DNA of 60,895 bases from Deinococcus betulae (GCF_020166395.1 NZ_JAIQXU010000028.1:1-60895), one strand, 5' to 3'. Positions 15,167 to 23,800 are shown, counted from the first letter of the stretch. Numbers and translations: made by a program. The notes: generated from the sequence alone by a model not told the origin.

Positions 15167-16240
15167 ATGACCATGATGCCCCTGAACGACCTTGGCTGGG
15201 ACCCTCACTTCGAAGCGCAACTCGCCCAGTACGCCGACACCCGCCTGGAACCCGCCCGCGTCAGCTATGTCGAACGGACCATGTACGGCGTCGTGACTAC
15301 CAGTGGTGAGCGGCGGGCGGTTCTCTCCGGGCGCCTGCAGCACTTCGAACAGAAGTCCGTGGCGGTGGGGGACTGGGTGCTGGTGTCCCTGATGGGCGAA
15401 GACGAGGCGTACATTCACCACGTTCTGGACCGCAAGAGCCTGCTCTCCCGGGCGTTCATGAGTAAGGACTGGGCCTACTCCCGCAGCCTGGAAAAGCAGG
15501 AGATTGCCGCCAACATCGACTACATCTTCATCGTGGTGGCCGCCGACCAGGACTTCAGCGTGCGGCGTGTGGAGCGGTACCTCTCCTGCACCCGCCAGGC
15601 GCAGGCGCAGCCGGTCGTGCTGCTGAACAAGATCGACAAGGCAGACGATCCGGACCATCTGATGGAGGAACTGCGCGCGGTGGCCCTGGGCGTGCCGGTG
15701 CTTCCCCTCTCTGTGCAGGAGGGTCTGGGTCTGGAGCAGCTCGCGCCATACCTGAAACGCACCATCGCGATCGTCGGTTCTTCCGGGGTGGGGAAGTCCA
15801 GCCTGATCAATGCCCTGTGCGGCCGCGAGGTGCAGGCGCACGGTCTCGTGCGCAGCGTGGACGACAAAGGCCGGCACACCACCACACGAAGGGACCTGCT
15901 GCCCCTGGGTGGCGGCGGCATCCTGATCGACAACCCCGGTATTCGCGAGATTCAGGTATGGGCTGAGGAGCGCGACGTCCAGGACGTCTTTTCTGACATC
16001 GAAGCCTTGACGCATGCCTGTCAGTACCGGGACTGCACCCACAGCAAGGAGCCGGGCTGCGCCGTCCGGGCCGCGGTGGATGAAGGCACCCTGGACCCGG
16101 GCCGGCTCCGGAACTTCCGGCAGCTGCTGCAGGAAGCCACCCTGGTGGAAACCTATGACCGGCAGGGTGCCGCCAAAAAAGAAGCCCGGAACCGCCGGCA
16201 GCGCATTGACACGCACCTGCGGATGAAGGGCAAACGCTAA
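15167..16240 (+). CDS. rsgA: RsgA-type ribosome small-subunit GTPase
   Basis: 357 residues, full family length. N-terminal OB-fold (residues about 30-110). Circularly permuted GTPase with G4 NKID near 154, G1 GSSGVGKSSLIN near 203, TTTRRD, and G3 DNPG near 256. The C-terminal zinc site is C.(4)C.H.(5)C in CQYRDCTHSKEPGC. RsgA helps mature the 30S subunit and is normally a single housekeeping gene elsewhere. A copy inside a peptide/exporter operon on a plasmid-like region is unusual and suggests target protection at the ribosome. Start ATG follows AAAGGACACC. Eighteen bases separate it from the MFS stop. Confidence 0.9.
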   Translation: MTMMPLNDLGWDPHFEAQLAQYADTRLEPARVSYVERTMYGVVTTSGERRAVLSGRLQHFEQKSVAVGDWVLVSLMGEDEAYIHHVLDRKSLLSRAFMSKDWAYSRSLEKQEIAANIDYIFIVVAADQDFSVRRVERYLSCTRQAQAQPVVLLNKIDKADDPDHLMEELRAVALGVPVLPLSVQEGLGLEQLAPYLKRTIAIVGSSGVGKSSLINALCGREVQAHGLVRSVDDKGRHTTTRRDLLPLGGGGILIDNPGIREIQVWAEERDVQDVFSDIEALTHACQYRDCTHSKEPGCAVRAAVDEGTLDPGRLRNFRQLLQEATLVETYDRQGAAKKEARNRRQRIDTHLRMKGKR

Positions 16241-16293
16241 GCTGCCCTGATGTTCCTGCCCGCCCTGCGCGGCATCTTTCTGGAGGAATTGCC

Positions 16294-16707
16294 ATGTTGT
16301 TCAACCCCATCGAGCCCCACGAAGCCGCTGCTTTTCTCCGCACCCAGGACGCCCCCGCCATGCTTGATGTCTTCACCAGCACCCCGGACAGCCAGTGGTA
16401 CGCCGCGCGGACCCCGGACGGCACCCTGTTGGGCGTCAGCGCGTTCGCCCCGACGATTGAAGTCCAGGAGCGGCAGTTCCAGAACACGGTCTATGCCTTT
16501 GTGCCCGCGGCCGACCGGGGAAAGAACATCGGGAGCTTTCTGCTGATCTGGACACTGTTGCAGCACCAGTCGGCGACGGGATTCACCGGCCTGAGTGAAG
16601 CGCCGGATGCCCAGACACGGCTTTTTCTGCAGAGAAATCACTTTCACCTGCTGGGGGCGGCCTCTCCCAGCGACGACATGCTGGTGTACGTCCGGCATGA
16701 CGCCTGA
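16294..16707 (+). CDS. GNAT-family N-acetyltransferase
   Basis: 137 residues. The acetyl-CoA motif is at VPAADRGKNIGSFLL (R.GKNIG near 74), preceded by a central strand (NTVYAFV) and followed by a typical final segment (RLFLQRNHFHLLG). TGGAGGAATT precedes the ATG. GNAT enzymes acetylate amines on small molecules, peptides or proteins. As last gene of the peptide operon it may modify the product or detoxify it in the producer, like MccE in microcin C. Substrate unknown. Confidence 0.8.
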   Translation: MLFNPIEPHEAAAFLRTQDAPAMLDVFTSTPDSQWYAARTPDGTLLGVSAFAPTIEVQERQFQNTVYAFVPAADRGKNIGSFLLIWTLLQHQSATGFTGLSEAPDAQTRLFLQRNHFHLLGAASPSDDMLVYVRHDA

Positions 16708-16722
16708 AGAAGCGGTCACGAG

Positions 16723-16760
16723 TGCCGCTTGCCTATGTGGGTATAGGCGAGCGGCATTTC
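16723..16760 (+). terminator. Terminator closing the peptide operon
   Basis: 14-bp stem (TGCCGCTTGCCTAT with ATAGGCGAGCGGCA, one G-T pair) around GTGGGT, followed by TTTCTCC. It marks the 3' limit of the unit that begins with the tandem peptides. Confidence 0.75.
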
Positions 16761-16800
16761 TCCCTGCACCTGAGTGGCAGGGCAGCGTTGAGCCGGCTCT

Positions 16801-17357
16801 ATGACGCCATTCCCTGATTACCGGCAGGCCTTGACGAGGCTGGCCGACGGGCTCAGGCGCCACCCCCTGTTGACTGTAGAAGCTTTCACCCTGGGCGACC
16901 CGCTCCCTGGTGAAGCGATCCGGGCGCTTGAAGGTGAGACGGGCTACGTGCTGACGGACGACCTCCGGGCCTTATACCGGCAGATGAACGGGCTGAGACT
17001 GAAGTGGTTCCTCAAACCCGGGCTGAGTAAGGCGGAGCGCCAAGCTGCCATCCTGGAGTTCGCCGGCATGGACGTCGAAAACAGCAGGGATGAGTACGCC
17101 TCGGCAGCCATCAATATTCTGCCGCTTCAGGAGGCGCTGAGATGGGGTTCCATGGTCAGGCGCTGAGTGTCGAGGAATTCTACGCGGCCATGCGACCATT
17201 TGACCTGTTCAGTGACGACCGCGCCTGCATCCTGGCCTTCGTCCGCAAAAAAGAGCCGGCTGTGTTCCTGCTGGAGAATCACCACGGCATCTGGGACGAT
17301 TTCAGGGGCATAGACGTCAGGTCGTACCTCAATTTTATCCTGACGATAAAAGGGTAA
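16801..17357 (+). pseudogene. SMI1/KNR4-like gene split by a frameshift
   Basis: The first frame (16801-17166) encodes GEAIRALEGETGYVLTDDLR and ALYRQMNGLRLKW, then ILPLQEALRWG. The second frame (ATG 17142 to 17357) continues with ALSVEEFYAAMRPFDLFSDD, FLLENHHGIWDDFRG and VRSYLNFILT. Together they give the standard SMI1/KNR4 order: N-terminal helix and NG loop, central strand, C-terminal F..YL. Such proteins are often immunity proteins of contact-dependent toxins. A one-base indel near 17140 breaks the frame, but a 25-bp overlap with an ATG allows two separate polypeptides. It is probably inactive. Confidence 0.55.
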
Positions 17358-17446
17358 TCAGACGCTCGGAAGCGGTGGCTTTCCAGCCACCAGGGATTCA
17401 AGCAACGCGCGATCTTCGAGTTTTCCGGAACAGAGGGATGAACTGC

Positions 17447-17464
17447 TTCTTTCTTGAAAGAAAG
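17447..17464. repeat. CTTTC...GAAAG motif, occurrence 1
   Basis: TTCTTTCTTGAAAGAAAG, just past the 3' end of the HNH gene. Related sequences recur at 17828-17858, 19314-19351, 20149-20168, 40641-40669 and 46252-46294; see findings. Confidence 0.5.
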
Positions 17465-17495
17465 TGAGCATGGGAGGTAATGTGGCCTCCCCAAC

Positions 17496-17798
17496 TCAGC
17501 AGAGGCTCTCAAACAGAGTTCCTGAACGCTGTTCCTCCACGGAGTGCAGGAACTCTGGGAAAAGAAGCGGTTGCCCCCGTTTTTGGCAGCGCAGGTGGTA
17601 CTCAATGTGAGCGTGGTACCGCTGGCTGGGGAGCACTAGGAGGTTCTCGCGGGCGTTGTTGCGGGCGTCGCCATCCCGGTGATGAACTACTTCCCCTGGA
17701 AGAAGTGGACGCCCTAGGGCTTCTTCGGCGCGCAGCCGATGCACCCGTCGCCGTTTTCCCGTCTTTGGGTCACGAGCCTTGGCGTAGTTTCTGCCCAC
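17496..17798 (-). CDS. HNH endonuclease
   Basis: 100 residues. The HNH core is HRLRAEEALGRPLLPGEVVH, then HRDGDARNNARENLLVL (the first His pair near 38-40, the Asn near 47-48, and a final His at HAHIEYH). The metal-dependent fold cuts DNA. Small free-standing HNH proteins of this type are found in phages, plasmids and homing elements. The N-terminus is basic. A CTTTC-type motif lies upstream (17828-17858), where the promoter should be. Host role unknown. Confidence 0.85.
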   Translation of the reverse strand: MGRNYAKARDPKTGKRRRVHRLRAEEALGRPLLPGEVVHHRDGDARNNARENLLVLPSQRYHAHIEYHLRCQKRGQPLLFPEFLHSVEEQRSGTLFESLC

Positions 17799-17827
17799 CT
17801 CTCCTCCTTACAGGATACTTGGAAGTT

Positions 17828-17858
17828 AGAAAGAAAAATTACTTACTTCTATTCTTTC
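17828..17858. promoter_or_regulatory. GAAAGAA / TTCTTTC dyad upstream of the HNH gene
   Basis: Arms AGAAAGAA and TTCTTTC are separated by an AT-rich segment and lie 30 bp upstream of the gene start. A repressor or partition-protein site is possible. Confidence 0.4.
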
Positions 17859-17907
17859 ATATCTCGAGCCGCTTTCGGAGTAGAGAGCATCCCCTTCTAC
17901 AGTGGGC

Positions 17908-18657
17908 TTATTTCATTGGGCCCTTGGCCCATCCCGTGGGAGCCGGGGTGAGTTTGAGTGGCTTGATCGGCCCTGTGCGGGTGGCCACCCGCTCATTCCC
18001 GCAGCGGCCAGTCAATTGCTGCCAGGTGTAGCGGGGTGTGGGGCCAGGGGTGACACGAATCAGGGCGCTGGTCCACTGCCCACCTGATTCCACTACGCCG
18101 CAGTTGTCGTGATACGGCTGAGGCAGGTGCTCATAGTTCAGTTGTCCCAACAGACGCCGGACAGGGCCAAGTTCCACGATGTCCAGCCAGCCTTCGGTGT
18201 AGCCCTGTCCGGTGAAACCGCCGTCCAGCACCAGCTCGGTGAACCCGTTGCGATTGATGTCTTTCAGGGCGTACATGGACGAGATGTGGTTGACGAAGAC
18301 GTAATGGGCGGCCACGTTCAGACCATCCAGCACCACCAGCCCCTGCAGGTTGCCCGGGCGCCTGAAGCAGAAGGTGTAGACGTACGCGGTCTGCTGGCGT
18401 CCCTTGACGGTGAACGCCCCAGGCGCCGCCCCTTCAATCCGGAAGTCCGAGCCGTCGCAGAAATCCATGCCAGCGTCGTCCTCGCTCCAGGCACGTTGCT
18501 CAGCAGCCTGGCGGGCCAGGTACTGAACGCGGCTGCGCTCGCTTTCGGTCAGGCGCGGTTCTGGATAGGGGAGGCGCGAGTCGTAAAGAACCCGCTCCTG
18601 AGCAAAGGCTTGGCTTGCTGGGAACAGCATCAGGGCCAGGAGGAGTGTACGCATCAT
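17908..18657 (-). CDS. Putative exported protein
   Basis: 249 residues with a clear signal peptide: MMRTLLLALMLFPASQAFAQ, cleavage after AFA or AQ. The mature part has a Ca-binding-like segment, ALKDINRNGFTELVLDGGFT (D.N.NG..EL), as in VCBS/FG-GAP repeats. It has Cys residues near DFCDGSDF, YTFCFRR, DNCGVV and GRCGN, probably two disulfides. Secreted or periplasmic, function unknown. Similar exported proteins with one D.N.DG motif are common in Deinococcus (recollection). Confidence 0.6.
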   Translation of the reverse strand: MMRTLLLALMLFPASQAFAQERVLYDSRLPYPEPRLTESERSRVQYLARQAAEQRAWSEDDAGMDFCDGSDFRIEGAAPGAFTVKGRQQTAYVYTFCFRRPGNLQGLVVLDGLNVAAHYVFVNHISSMYALKDINRNGFTELVLDGGFTGQGYTEGWLDIVELGPVRRLLGQLNYEHLPQPYHDNCGVVESGGQWTSALIRVTPGPTPRYTWQQLTGRCGNERVATRTGPIKPLKLTPAPTGWAKGPMK

Positions 18658-18835
18658 GCAGACAGCATAGGCAGCGGTCTGGAGTCTGATGGGCTCAGAT
18701 GCGCATCGCTGTGGGCAACGCTTGGGCCGGGTGACAGGCCCTCAACCTGTTCTGCAGGGTTTTCTACCTCCCCACCACAGGACTTTGTCACTCTCACAAA
18801 TCGTTTCCAGCGGAAGCCCGGTCGTAGAGTGCAGT

Positions 18836-19252
18836 GTGCTGACGGTCGACGCTACCCCCGCTGAAATCAACCTCTCTTATCTTGAGGACGCCGTCCGCGC
18901 ACTGGCTCAATCCCCTGAGGTTCAACAGCAGCTCCTGGCAGAGAACCCCATGGCAGGGGATGAGATGGCGATAGATTTCGACGCGTGGTACGTGCCCGCA
19001 GTACGCGATGGGTACCTGGCAGACTGGACACCCGACCAGTGCCAAGCGTTGAAGAAGATCGACCTTCTCCTGACCCAGATGACGGCACTTCAGGAGACGG
19101 AACTCTGGACGTCCGACGCGCTGGCGACCAGTTCCTGGTGGGTCATCGTCCGGTCAGCTGCGCGGGACGCACTGCGCAGGCTGCAGTGGCCACCGAACCC
19201 ACCAGAACGTCTGCAGAACAAAACGATCGTGGTGGGGGAATCTCAAGAGTGA
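18836..19252 (+). CDS. Hypothetical protein
   Basis: 138 residues from the GTG at 18836. The open frame extends back to 18689, but that part is low-complexity and unlike coding sequence. Helical and acidic (AEINLSYLEDAVRALAQSPE, MAGDEMAIDFDAWYVPAV), with a Trp-rich stretch (TSSWWVIVRSAARDAL). No domain recognised. It is convergent with the ParB-like gene, 81 bp away. Confidence 0.5.
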   Translation: MLTVDATPAEINLSYLEDAVRALAQSPEVQQQLLAENPMAGDEMAIDFDAWYVPAVRDGYLADWTPDQCQALKKIDLLLTQMTALQETELWTSDALATSSWWVIVRSAARDALRRLQWPPNPPERLQNKTIVVGESQE

Positions 19253-19313
19253 CAAAGTCCTGATCACAACTGTTGGCTGAGCTGGGCATTCCGGCCCACC
19301 TCTTTGCCTCATA

Positions 19314-19351
19314 GCTTTCTTGTCAGAAAGAAATTATTCTTTCTTCTCCAG
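19314..19351. repeat. Two CTTTCTTG/GAAAGAA-type motifs at the 3' end of the partition genes
   Basis: CTTTCTTGTCAGAAAG (19314-19329) overlaps GAAAGAAATTATTCTTTC. With the copy upstream of parA (20149-20168) the partition genes are bracketed, which fits a partition site. Confidence 0.45.
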
Positions 19352-19585
19352 ATAGTCGATCAGCGCAGTCTGCACAACATCCTGAATCTTGCGGCCCTCG
19401 GCGGCAGCGTGCATCTTCAGGCGACGGTGCAGCCCAATGGGCAGACGCGTGTTGAAGGACTCCAGCGTTTCAGGCGTCTCTTTCACCGGCTTTTCGGGCG
19501 CGTCCTCAACGGCTGGGCTGTCCGTTTCCTGCATCCGTTGCTTCATAGCCGCGCCGATGCTCAGGCCCTTGCCTTTCTTCGTCAT
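19334..19585 (-). CDS. RHH-type partition protein (ParB/ParG-like)
   Basis: 83 residues. The basic, disordered N-terminus (MTKKGKGLSIGAAMKQRM) and acidic linker lead to a ribbon-helix-helix domain (SFNTRLPIGLHRRLKMHAAA, then EGRKIQDVVQTALIDYLEKK). In type Ib systems the small RHH protein binds the centromere and its mobile N-terminus stimulates the ParA ATPase. Overlaps the parA stop by ATGA (19582-19585). This strongly supports plasmid origin for the region. Confidence 0.85.
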   Translation of the reverse strand: MTKKGKGLSIGAAMKQRMQETDSPAVEDAPEKPVKETPETLESFNTRLPIGLHRRLKMHAAAEGRKIQDVVQTALIDYLEKKE

Positions 19586-20139
19586 GCCAGCACCTCTGCC
19601 AGGGCTTCGCGGTACTCGGTCAGGCCATCCGGCAGGGTGCCAAAGGCCCGCTCGAATTTAATGAGGTGCGGAATGATGCCGTACACCGGCAGGTCCTCGT
19701 CCTCCAGGGCTGCTTTCATCTCGCGCCCCAGACCCCCTCGTGCCTGGGTCAGGAGGATGCCCCAGGGCCCACTGAAGCCAGAAGCAGCCAGGGCGTCGAG
19801 TGTGGGTACTAGGCGGTCAGCTTCCAGGGCATTGCATTTGGCCACGACCAGGACGCGGGCAGCCATGCGAGCGGCGTCGCCGAGGGCCTTGGGATCGTTA
19901 GGCGGTGTATCCACTACCACCACAGCATGTTTCATGGCCTGCGCTTGCTTGCCTTCGGGATAGACCGGGAAAGGGAGATTCCCAGCCGCGCGTGCCCACG
20001 CCCCAGCGCTGCCTTCGGGGTCTTTGTCCAGAACAGCCACATCGCGGCCTTGGGTTTTGAGGAGTGCGGCCGTATACATGGCGGTGAGCGTCTTGCCCAC
20101 CCCACCTTTGCGGGAAAGCACAGAGATCACTTCTGCCAT
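19582..20139 (-). CDS. parA: ParA-type partition ATPase
   Basis: 185 residues, the short form without an N-terminal HTH. The deviant Walker A is KGGVGKT at 11-17. Walker A' region VLDKDPEGSA. Walker B VVVVDTPPND near 74-83. Late motif YGIIPHLIKFERAF. It forms ATP-dependent patches on the nucleoid that move plasmid-bound partition complexes. First gene of a two-gene operon; a TTGAAAG motif lies ten bases upstream. Confidence 0.9.
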   Translation of the reverse strand: MAEVISVLSRKGGVGKTLTAMYTAALLKTQGRDVAVLDKDPEGSAGAWARAAGNLPFPVYPEGKQAQAMKHAVVVVDTPPNDPKALGDAARMAARVLVVAKCNALEADRLVPTLDALAASGFSGPWGILLTQARGGLGREMKAALEDEDLPVYGIIPHLIKFERAFGTLPDGLTEYREALAEVLA

Positions 20140-20148
20140 GAAGGAATA

Positions 20149-20168
20149 TTACTTGAAAGAAAGAAAGA
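20149..20168. promoter_or_regulatory. TTGAAAGAAAGAAAG motif upstream of parA
   Basis: Three GAAAG units in the parA promoter region; a candidate operator or centromere for the RHH partition protein. Confidence 0.4.
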
Positions 20169-20350
20169 GTAGGATGCTGGCTGCAGAAATTAGCACCTAT
20201 AGACATAACTTCGTACCATCGGACAGTTGCCAGAGGTTCGGGCAAGCTTGCAGGTTGAGTGCTCACACAGTCCGTGAGGCGATCGTTGAGGCGTAGAACT
20301 AGCGATCATCGCCCTCTCCTTGGTCCCGGGCTGGTGTACTACGCTGACTT

Positions 20351-21292
20351 ATGCGGCTTTTCGTCGGCGTGACGGACGACCAGTGGTTCCACCTGCTGGC
20401 GGAACGTCCAAGCTGGGCGGAAGTGAACTTCTGGCGGCCCAGTGGCTTGGGTTTTCAGGCGCTGAGCGAAGGCGAACTGTTCCTGTTCAAGCTCCATGCT
20501 CCCCACCACTTCATCGTGGGCGGGGGGTTCTTCGCCCGGGCCTTGCGACTTCCGCTCAGCCTCGCCTGGGAGTCCTTTGGTGAGGCCAACGGCGTGAGGA
20601 CTCTGCCAGAGATGCGGCGGCGCATCGCGAAGTACCGCCGTCAGCCTGAAGAGGACCTCGGCAACCCCGACCTCACCTGCCTGATGCTTGCTGAGCCGTT
20701 CTTCCTGAAGCGTGAGGAGTGGATTCATGTTCCTGCCAGCTTCAAGCCCAATGTCGTTGTGGGAAAGGGGTACGACACCGCTACCGAAGAGGGGAGGTGG
20801 CTATTTGATGCTGTGGCTGAACGCCTGCAGGCGAAACCGCTGCAGGAGGTAGAGGAACGGCCTGCGACGCTCGCGGCGGTGAGTACCCCTCGATTTGGGG
20901 CGCCGAAGATCGTGCGCCCGCGGCTGGGACAGGGGGCGTTCCGGGCCTTGGTTACGGAAGCATATGAGCGCCGCTGTGCGCTCACTGGAGAGAAGACCTT
21001 ACCTGTGCTCGAGGCAGCCCACGTTCAGCCGTACGCGGAGGGAGGCCCTCATGACGTGAGCAACGGCCTCCTGCTGCGTAGCGACCTGCACCGCCTGTAC
21101 GACCAGGGGTACATCACGGTGGACCCGGACGACCGTCGCCTGCTGGTGAGCGGCCGCATCCGCGAGGAGTTTCACAACGGACGCCACTATTACGCTCTGG
21201 AGGGGCAAGCGCTTGCGGAACCTCATCGGGGCTTCATGCCGGTGACCCGTGAACGGCTGCTGTACCACGCGGAGCGGGTCTACCGTGCATGA
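20351..21292 (+). CDS. HNH restriction endonuclease with EVE/SRA-like N-terminal reader
   Basis: 313 residues. The N-terminal about 170 residues (MRLFVGVTDDQWFHLLA, VNFWRPSGLGF, ELFLFKLHAP, FIVGGGFFARALRLP) resemble the PUA/EVE-type module seen in modification-dependent nucleases. C-terminal HNH: RCALTGEKTL, LEAAHVQPYAEGGPHDVSNG, LLLRSDLHRLYDQG (catalytic His near 223, Asn near 238, His near 248). It likely cuts DNA carrying modified bases, that is, a type IV-like defence enzyme. Overlaps the next gene by 8 bp. The reader assignment is by pattern only. Confidence 0.75.
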   Translation: MRLFVGVTDDQWFHLLAERPSWAEVNFWRPSGLGFQALSEGELFLFKLHAPHHFIVGGGFFARALRLPLSLAWESFGEANGVRTLPEMRRRIAKYRRQPEEDLGNPDLTCLMLAEPFFLKREEWIHVPASFKPNVVVGKGYDTATEEGRWLFDAVAERLQAKPLQEVEERPATLAAVSTPRFGAPKIVRPRLGQGAFRALVTEAYERRCALTGEKTLPVLEAAHVQPYAEGGPHDVSNGLLLRSDLHRLYDQGYITVDPDDRRLLVSGRIREEFHNGRHYYALEGQALAEPHRGFMPVTRERLLYHAERVYRA

Positions 21293-22406
21293 CGGCCGTG
21301 AGGTGCTGGCCACCCTGCTGCGGCATGAGGCGAAGTCCAACACCTACAAGTTCGCGTTGATCCGCGCGCTGAACGATCTCGCTCTGGAGTACCCCTGGTT
21401 GCCGGACCAGGACGTCATCGTGCCGCTCCGCCGGGTGGCCGAGCGCTGGCTGGTCTCCTACTGGCCGTTTGTCGGGGAACGGGAGGTGCAGCAGGGCGCC
21501 AGGTCGCTGCGTGATGGCGTGCGCCGGCAGGACATGAGTTTTCGTGCCGCCCTGACCCGGTTGCGGCTCGCCTGGGAGGCTTTGCCCTACACCCGCAGCC
21601 ACCCGGCGGACGGCGCGCTGCTCCTGGCCGAGTACCGCACAGGACGTGGTCGGCTCGACCCCGAACTCCTCATGCTGACCGAGCAGACCCTGTCCGCCAT
21701 GGTTCAGACTGTGAAGCAGCCCGTGAAGTTTGCAGGGCCATGGGGTCCTCACGGCGTCTTCGGTCCCCCCCTCCCCGCTCGCACCTTGCTGGGCGTTCCC
21801 CTCCCGGGCGCTCGACCCGATGAACCCGCGTTCGTCGTTCCTGCCACCATGTGGCAGGCCCTGCGGGACCTCTCTCTGTGGGTCGAGGCGCTGTGCCTCC
21901 ATGAATGGAGCCTGTTCGTGGAGCGCGTCGATCAGACACCAGCGGTCACTCGCGGAGACGTGTTCACACTGCTGACCGCCGTTCCGGAAGCTCGGGTGCC
22001 CCTCACCTGGGAACGGAACCAGGTGAGGCTGTTGCTGCTGGAGGGGACCCCATTCGCCTGCCCCTGGACGGGGCGGGACCTTGGCGCTGACGACTTCAAT
22101 CTTGACCACCTGATTCCTGTCTCAGTCCATCCCATCAACGAGCTGTGGAACCTGGTGCCCAGCGATCCACAGCACAACATGCACGTCAAACGCGACCGGA
22201 TTCCTGGGGACGCGCGGCTCCGCCAAGCCGCCCCTTTCCTGACGCGGATTTATGCAGGCTATATGACCGCACCAAGACTGGGGAGCAGCCTCCAAGAGGA
22301 TGTTCATGGCCGCTTCGGCCGTCTGCTGGCTGCGCCGCACATCACCGCGGAAGTCATTCGACTCAGCGACGCTGTGGCACAGGCCCGCAATGTTCCCCGC
22401 TATTAG
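21285..22406 (+). CDS. Second HNH endonuclease in the same operon
   Basis: 373 residues from the GTG at 21285, inside the end of the first HNH gene. The N-terminal two thirds are helical (NTYKFALIRALNDLALEYPW). The C-terminal HNH is FACPWTGRDLGADDFNLDHL, then IPVSVHPINELWNLVPSD with Asn, and QHNMHVKRDRIP. The linked metal-binding Cys is reduced to one (CPWTG). Two HNH proteins encoded back-to-back suggest a two-component restriction system. I do not know a named one with this pair. Confidence 0.75.
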   Translation: MHDGREVLATLLRHEAKSNTYKFALIRALNDLALEYPWLPDQDVIVPLRRVAERWLVSYWPFVGEREVQQGARSLRDGVRRQDMSFRAALTRLRLAWEALPYTRSHPADGALLLAEYRTGRGRLDPELLMLTEQTLSAMVQTVKQPVKFAGPWGPHGVFGPPLPARTLLGVPLPGARPDEPAFVVPATMWQALRDLSLWVEALCLHEWSLFVERVDQTPAVTRGDVFTLLTAVPEARVPLTWERNQVRLLLLEGTPFACPWTGRDLGADDFNLDHLIPVSVHPINELWNLVPSDPQHNMHVKRDRIPGDARLRQAAPFLTRIYAGYMTAPRLGSSLQEDVHGRFGRLLAAPHITAEVIRLSDAVAQARNVPRY

Positions 22407-22497
22407 GCGGCCATTGCTTCATGTCGTGGATTCGACCCATCAACTGCTGCAGGGACGATTGGTGTTGGTGAGTGGCCTGCCCGAGTTTCTCACTCGC

Positions 22498-23478
22498 TCA
22501 AGCGCGCCACAGCGGATACTCCTCTCCCTGATAGGTCTTATTCGTAGCTTGTTCCTGGTCTAACCACGCCAGATACGCCTGGAGCCTTTGGATCTCCTCC
22601 CAACGTCTTGCCTGCTGATGCAGAGCTTCACGACAGGCGTTCGTTTCATCCTCCCGGCGCTTGAGTTCGGTCTGAAGAGCAGCGGCCCGGTGACGTGTGG
22701 CCTCCAGGCGCTGCTGCTCGGCGCGGCGGATCTCTTCCTCCTGGCGCCTGGCCTCCCGCTTCGCTTCTGCCACTTCCGAGAGGCGCTGGAACGACGAGAG
22801 GATCACAGGCAGTTGCTCATCCAAAGTGAGTTTGCCGTCCGACCAGGCAATCTCGTACAGCTAGTCGTCCGGCTCGCGCGTCAGGAACATGAGTCGGCCG
22901 GTGCCCACAGCTTTCTGCCGGACAGGGGGTTCGAACGAAGAGAGGAAGCGGCGCGTCAGAAGCGGCAGGTCCGGTTGTGAACACAACTTCTCCTTGACCC
23001 GCAGGTACAACTGATCCTGGCTGCTCTTGAGGACGGTACGGTAGCTATGTGAGATCCGTACCCTTCAGGCTGTCGAGGATCAGGGCCATGAGGTTCAGGG
23101 CTCAGGGCAGCGCTTCACGCGACACCATCAGGTTCAGGTGGCGCTGGTCGGTGAGGACGATGCGGCCCCAGACGTCCAGGTCGGCCTGGGCATAAACGGC
23201 TTCGGCCGCTTAGATCAGCGGTGCCTGGGAGGGTACGCGCATCACTACCGGCGCATGGAATGTCTGCAGAGGCTTGACAGGTTTTGATTTCGGCTGGGAG
23301 GGGCGGGCGTTCAACCTTCTGGCCCGCATGACGCTTGGCCCAGTAAGGGAACATTCAGTCGCGCGCAGGCTTTCGTCATGGCGGGGCCGGATAGCCCCAG
23401 ATCGATGGCCACCTGCTTAGCTGGCTTGGACCACATCAAGTCGTACAACTCTTTACGGGAGGGCCAGCGGTGCGACAT
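22498..23478 (-). pseudogene. Decayed gene: DNA-binding N-terminus and coiled-coil C-terminus
   Basis: Minus-strand reading from the ATG at 23478 gives MSHRWPSRKELYDLMWSKPA, then QVAIDLGLSGPAMTKACARL. After a frame change it gives YWAKRHAGQKVERPPLP. This matches a well-known hypothetical family that has a helix-turn-helix followed by a G.W...GK..R.PLP segment. Several stops and frameshifts follow. The last 108 codons (22498-22824) are an open coiled coil (AKREARRQEEEIRRAEQQ). The whole gene is broken in at least three places. From 23479 to 23800 the sequence is AT-rich with no gene visible. Confidence 0.65.
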
Positions 23479-23800
23479 GTCCTACCTACTCGTTGTTCCC
23501 TAGTTAATGATCCGGGCGTAAATCATTAGCTTACCGGCCCGGCACCGTCCTCTAGATTGACCAGACGTAGGCCGGTCTCCCTTATTTGTTAGAACTTCGG
23601 CTATTTTAACGGGTTGCTATGAATTAAAGCAAAGATCAGTGAAAATCGTGAGAAAGCGTCGAGGGTCAAAGTGTGTTGACCATACACTACCGAAGAGGGC
23701 TCGATCGAAATAAATTGGGGCGAGCTCGTATGTCTATGATCCTGTTCTTTGCGATGTTTGTTTAATTAAAACGACAGAGTTCCCAAAGTAATTTATAAAT
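23479..23800. other. AT-rich spacer with no recognised gene
   Basis: About 320 bp of falling GC content between the decayed gene and the FRG gene. No ORF, dyad or repeat worth noting. It is probably the edge of a horizontally acquired segment. Confidence 0.3.

Noticed and set aside
13796..16216. 806-codon open frame on the minus strand
   Set aside because: It lies antisense to the MFS and rsgA genes, whose motifs are unmistakable; the antisense product is Gly/His/Gln-rich without domains and reflects GC-rich third positions.
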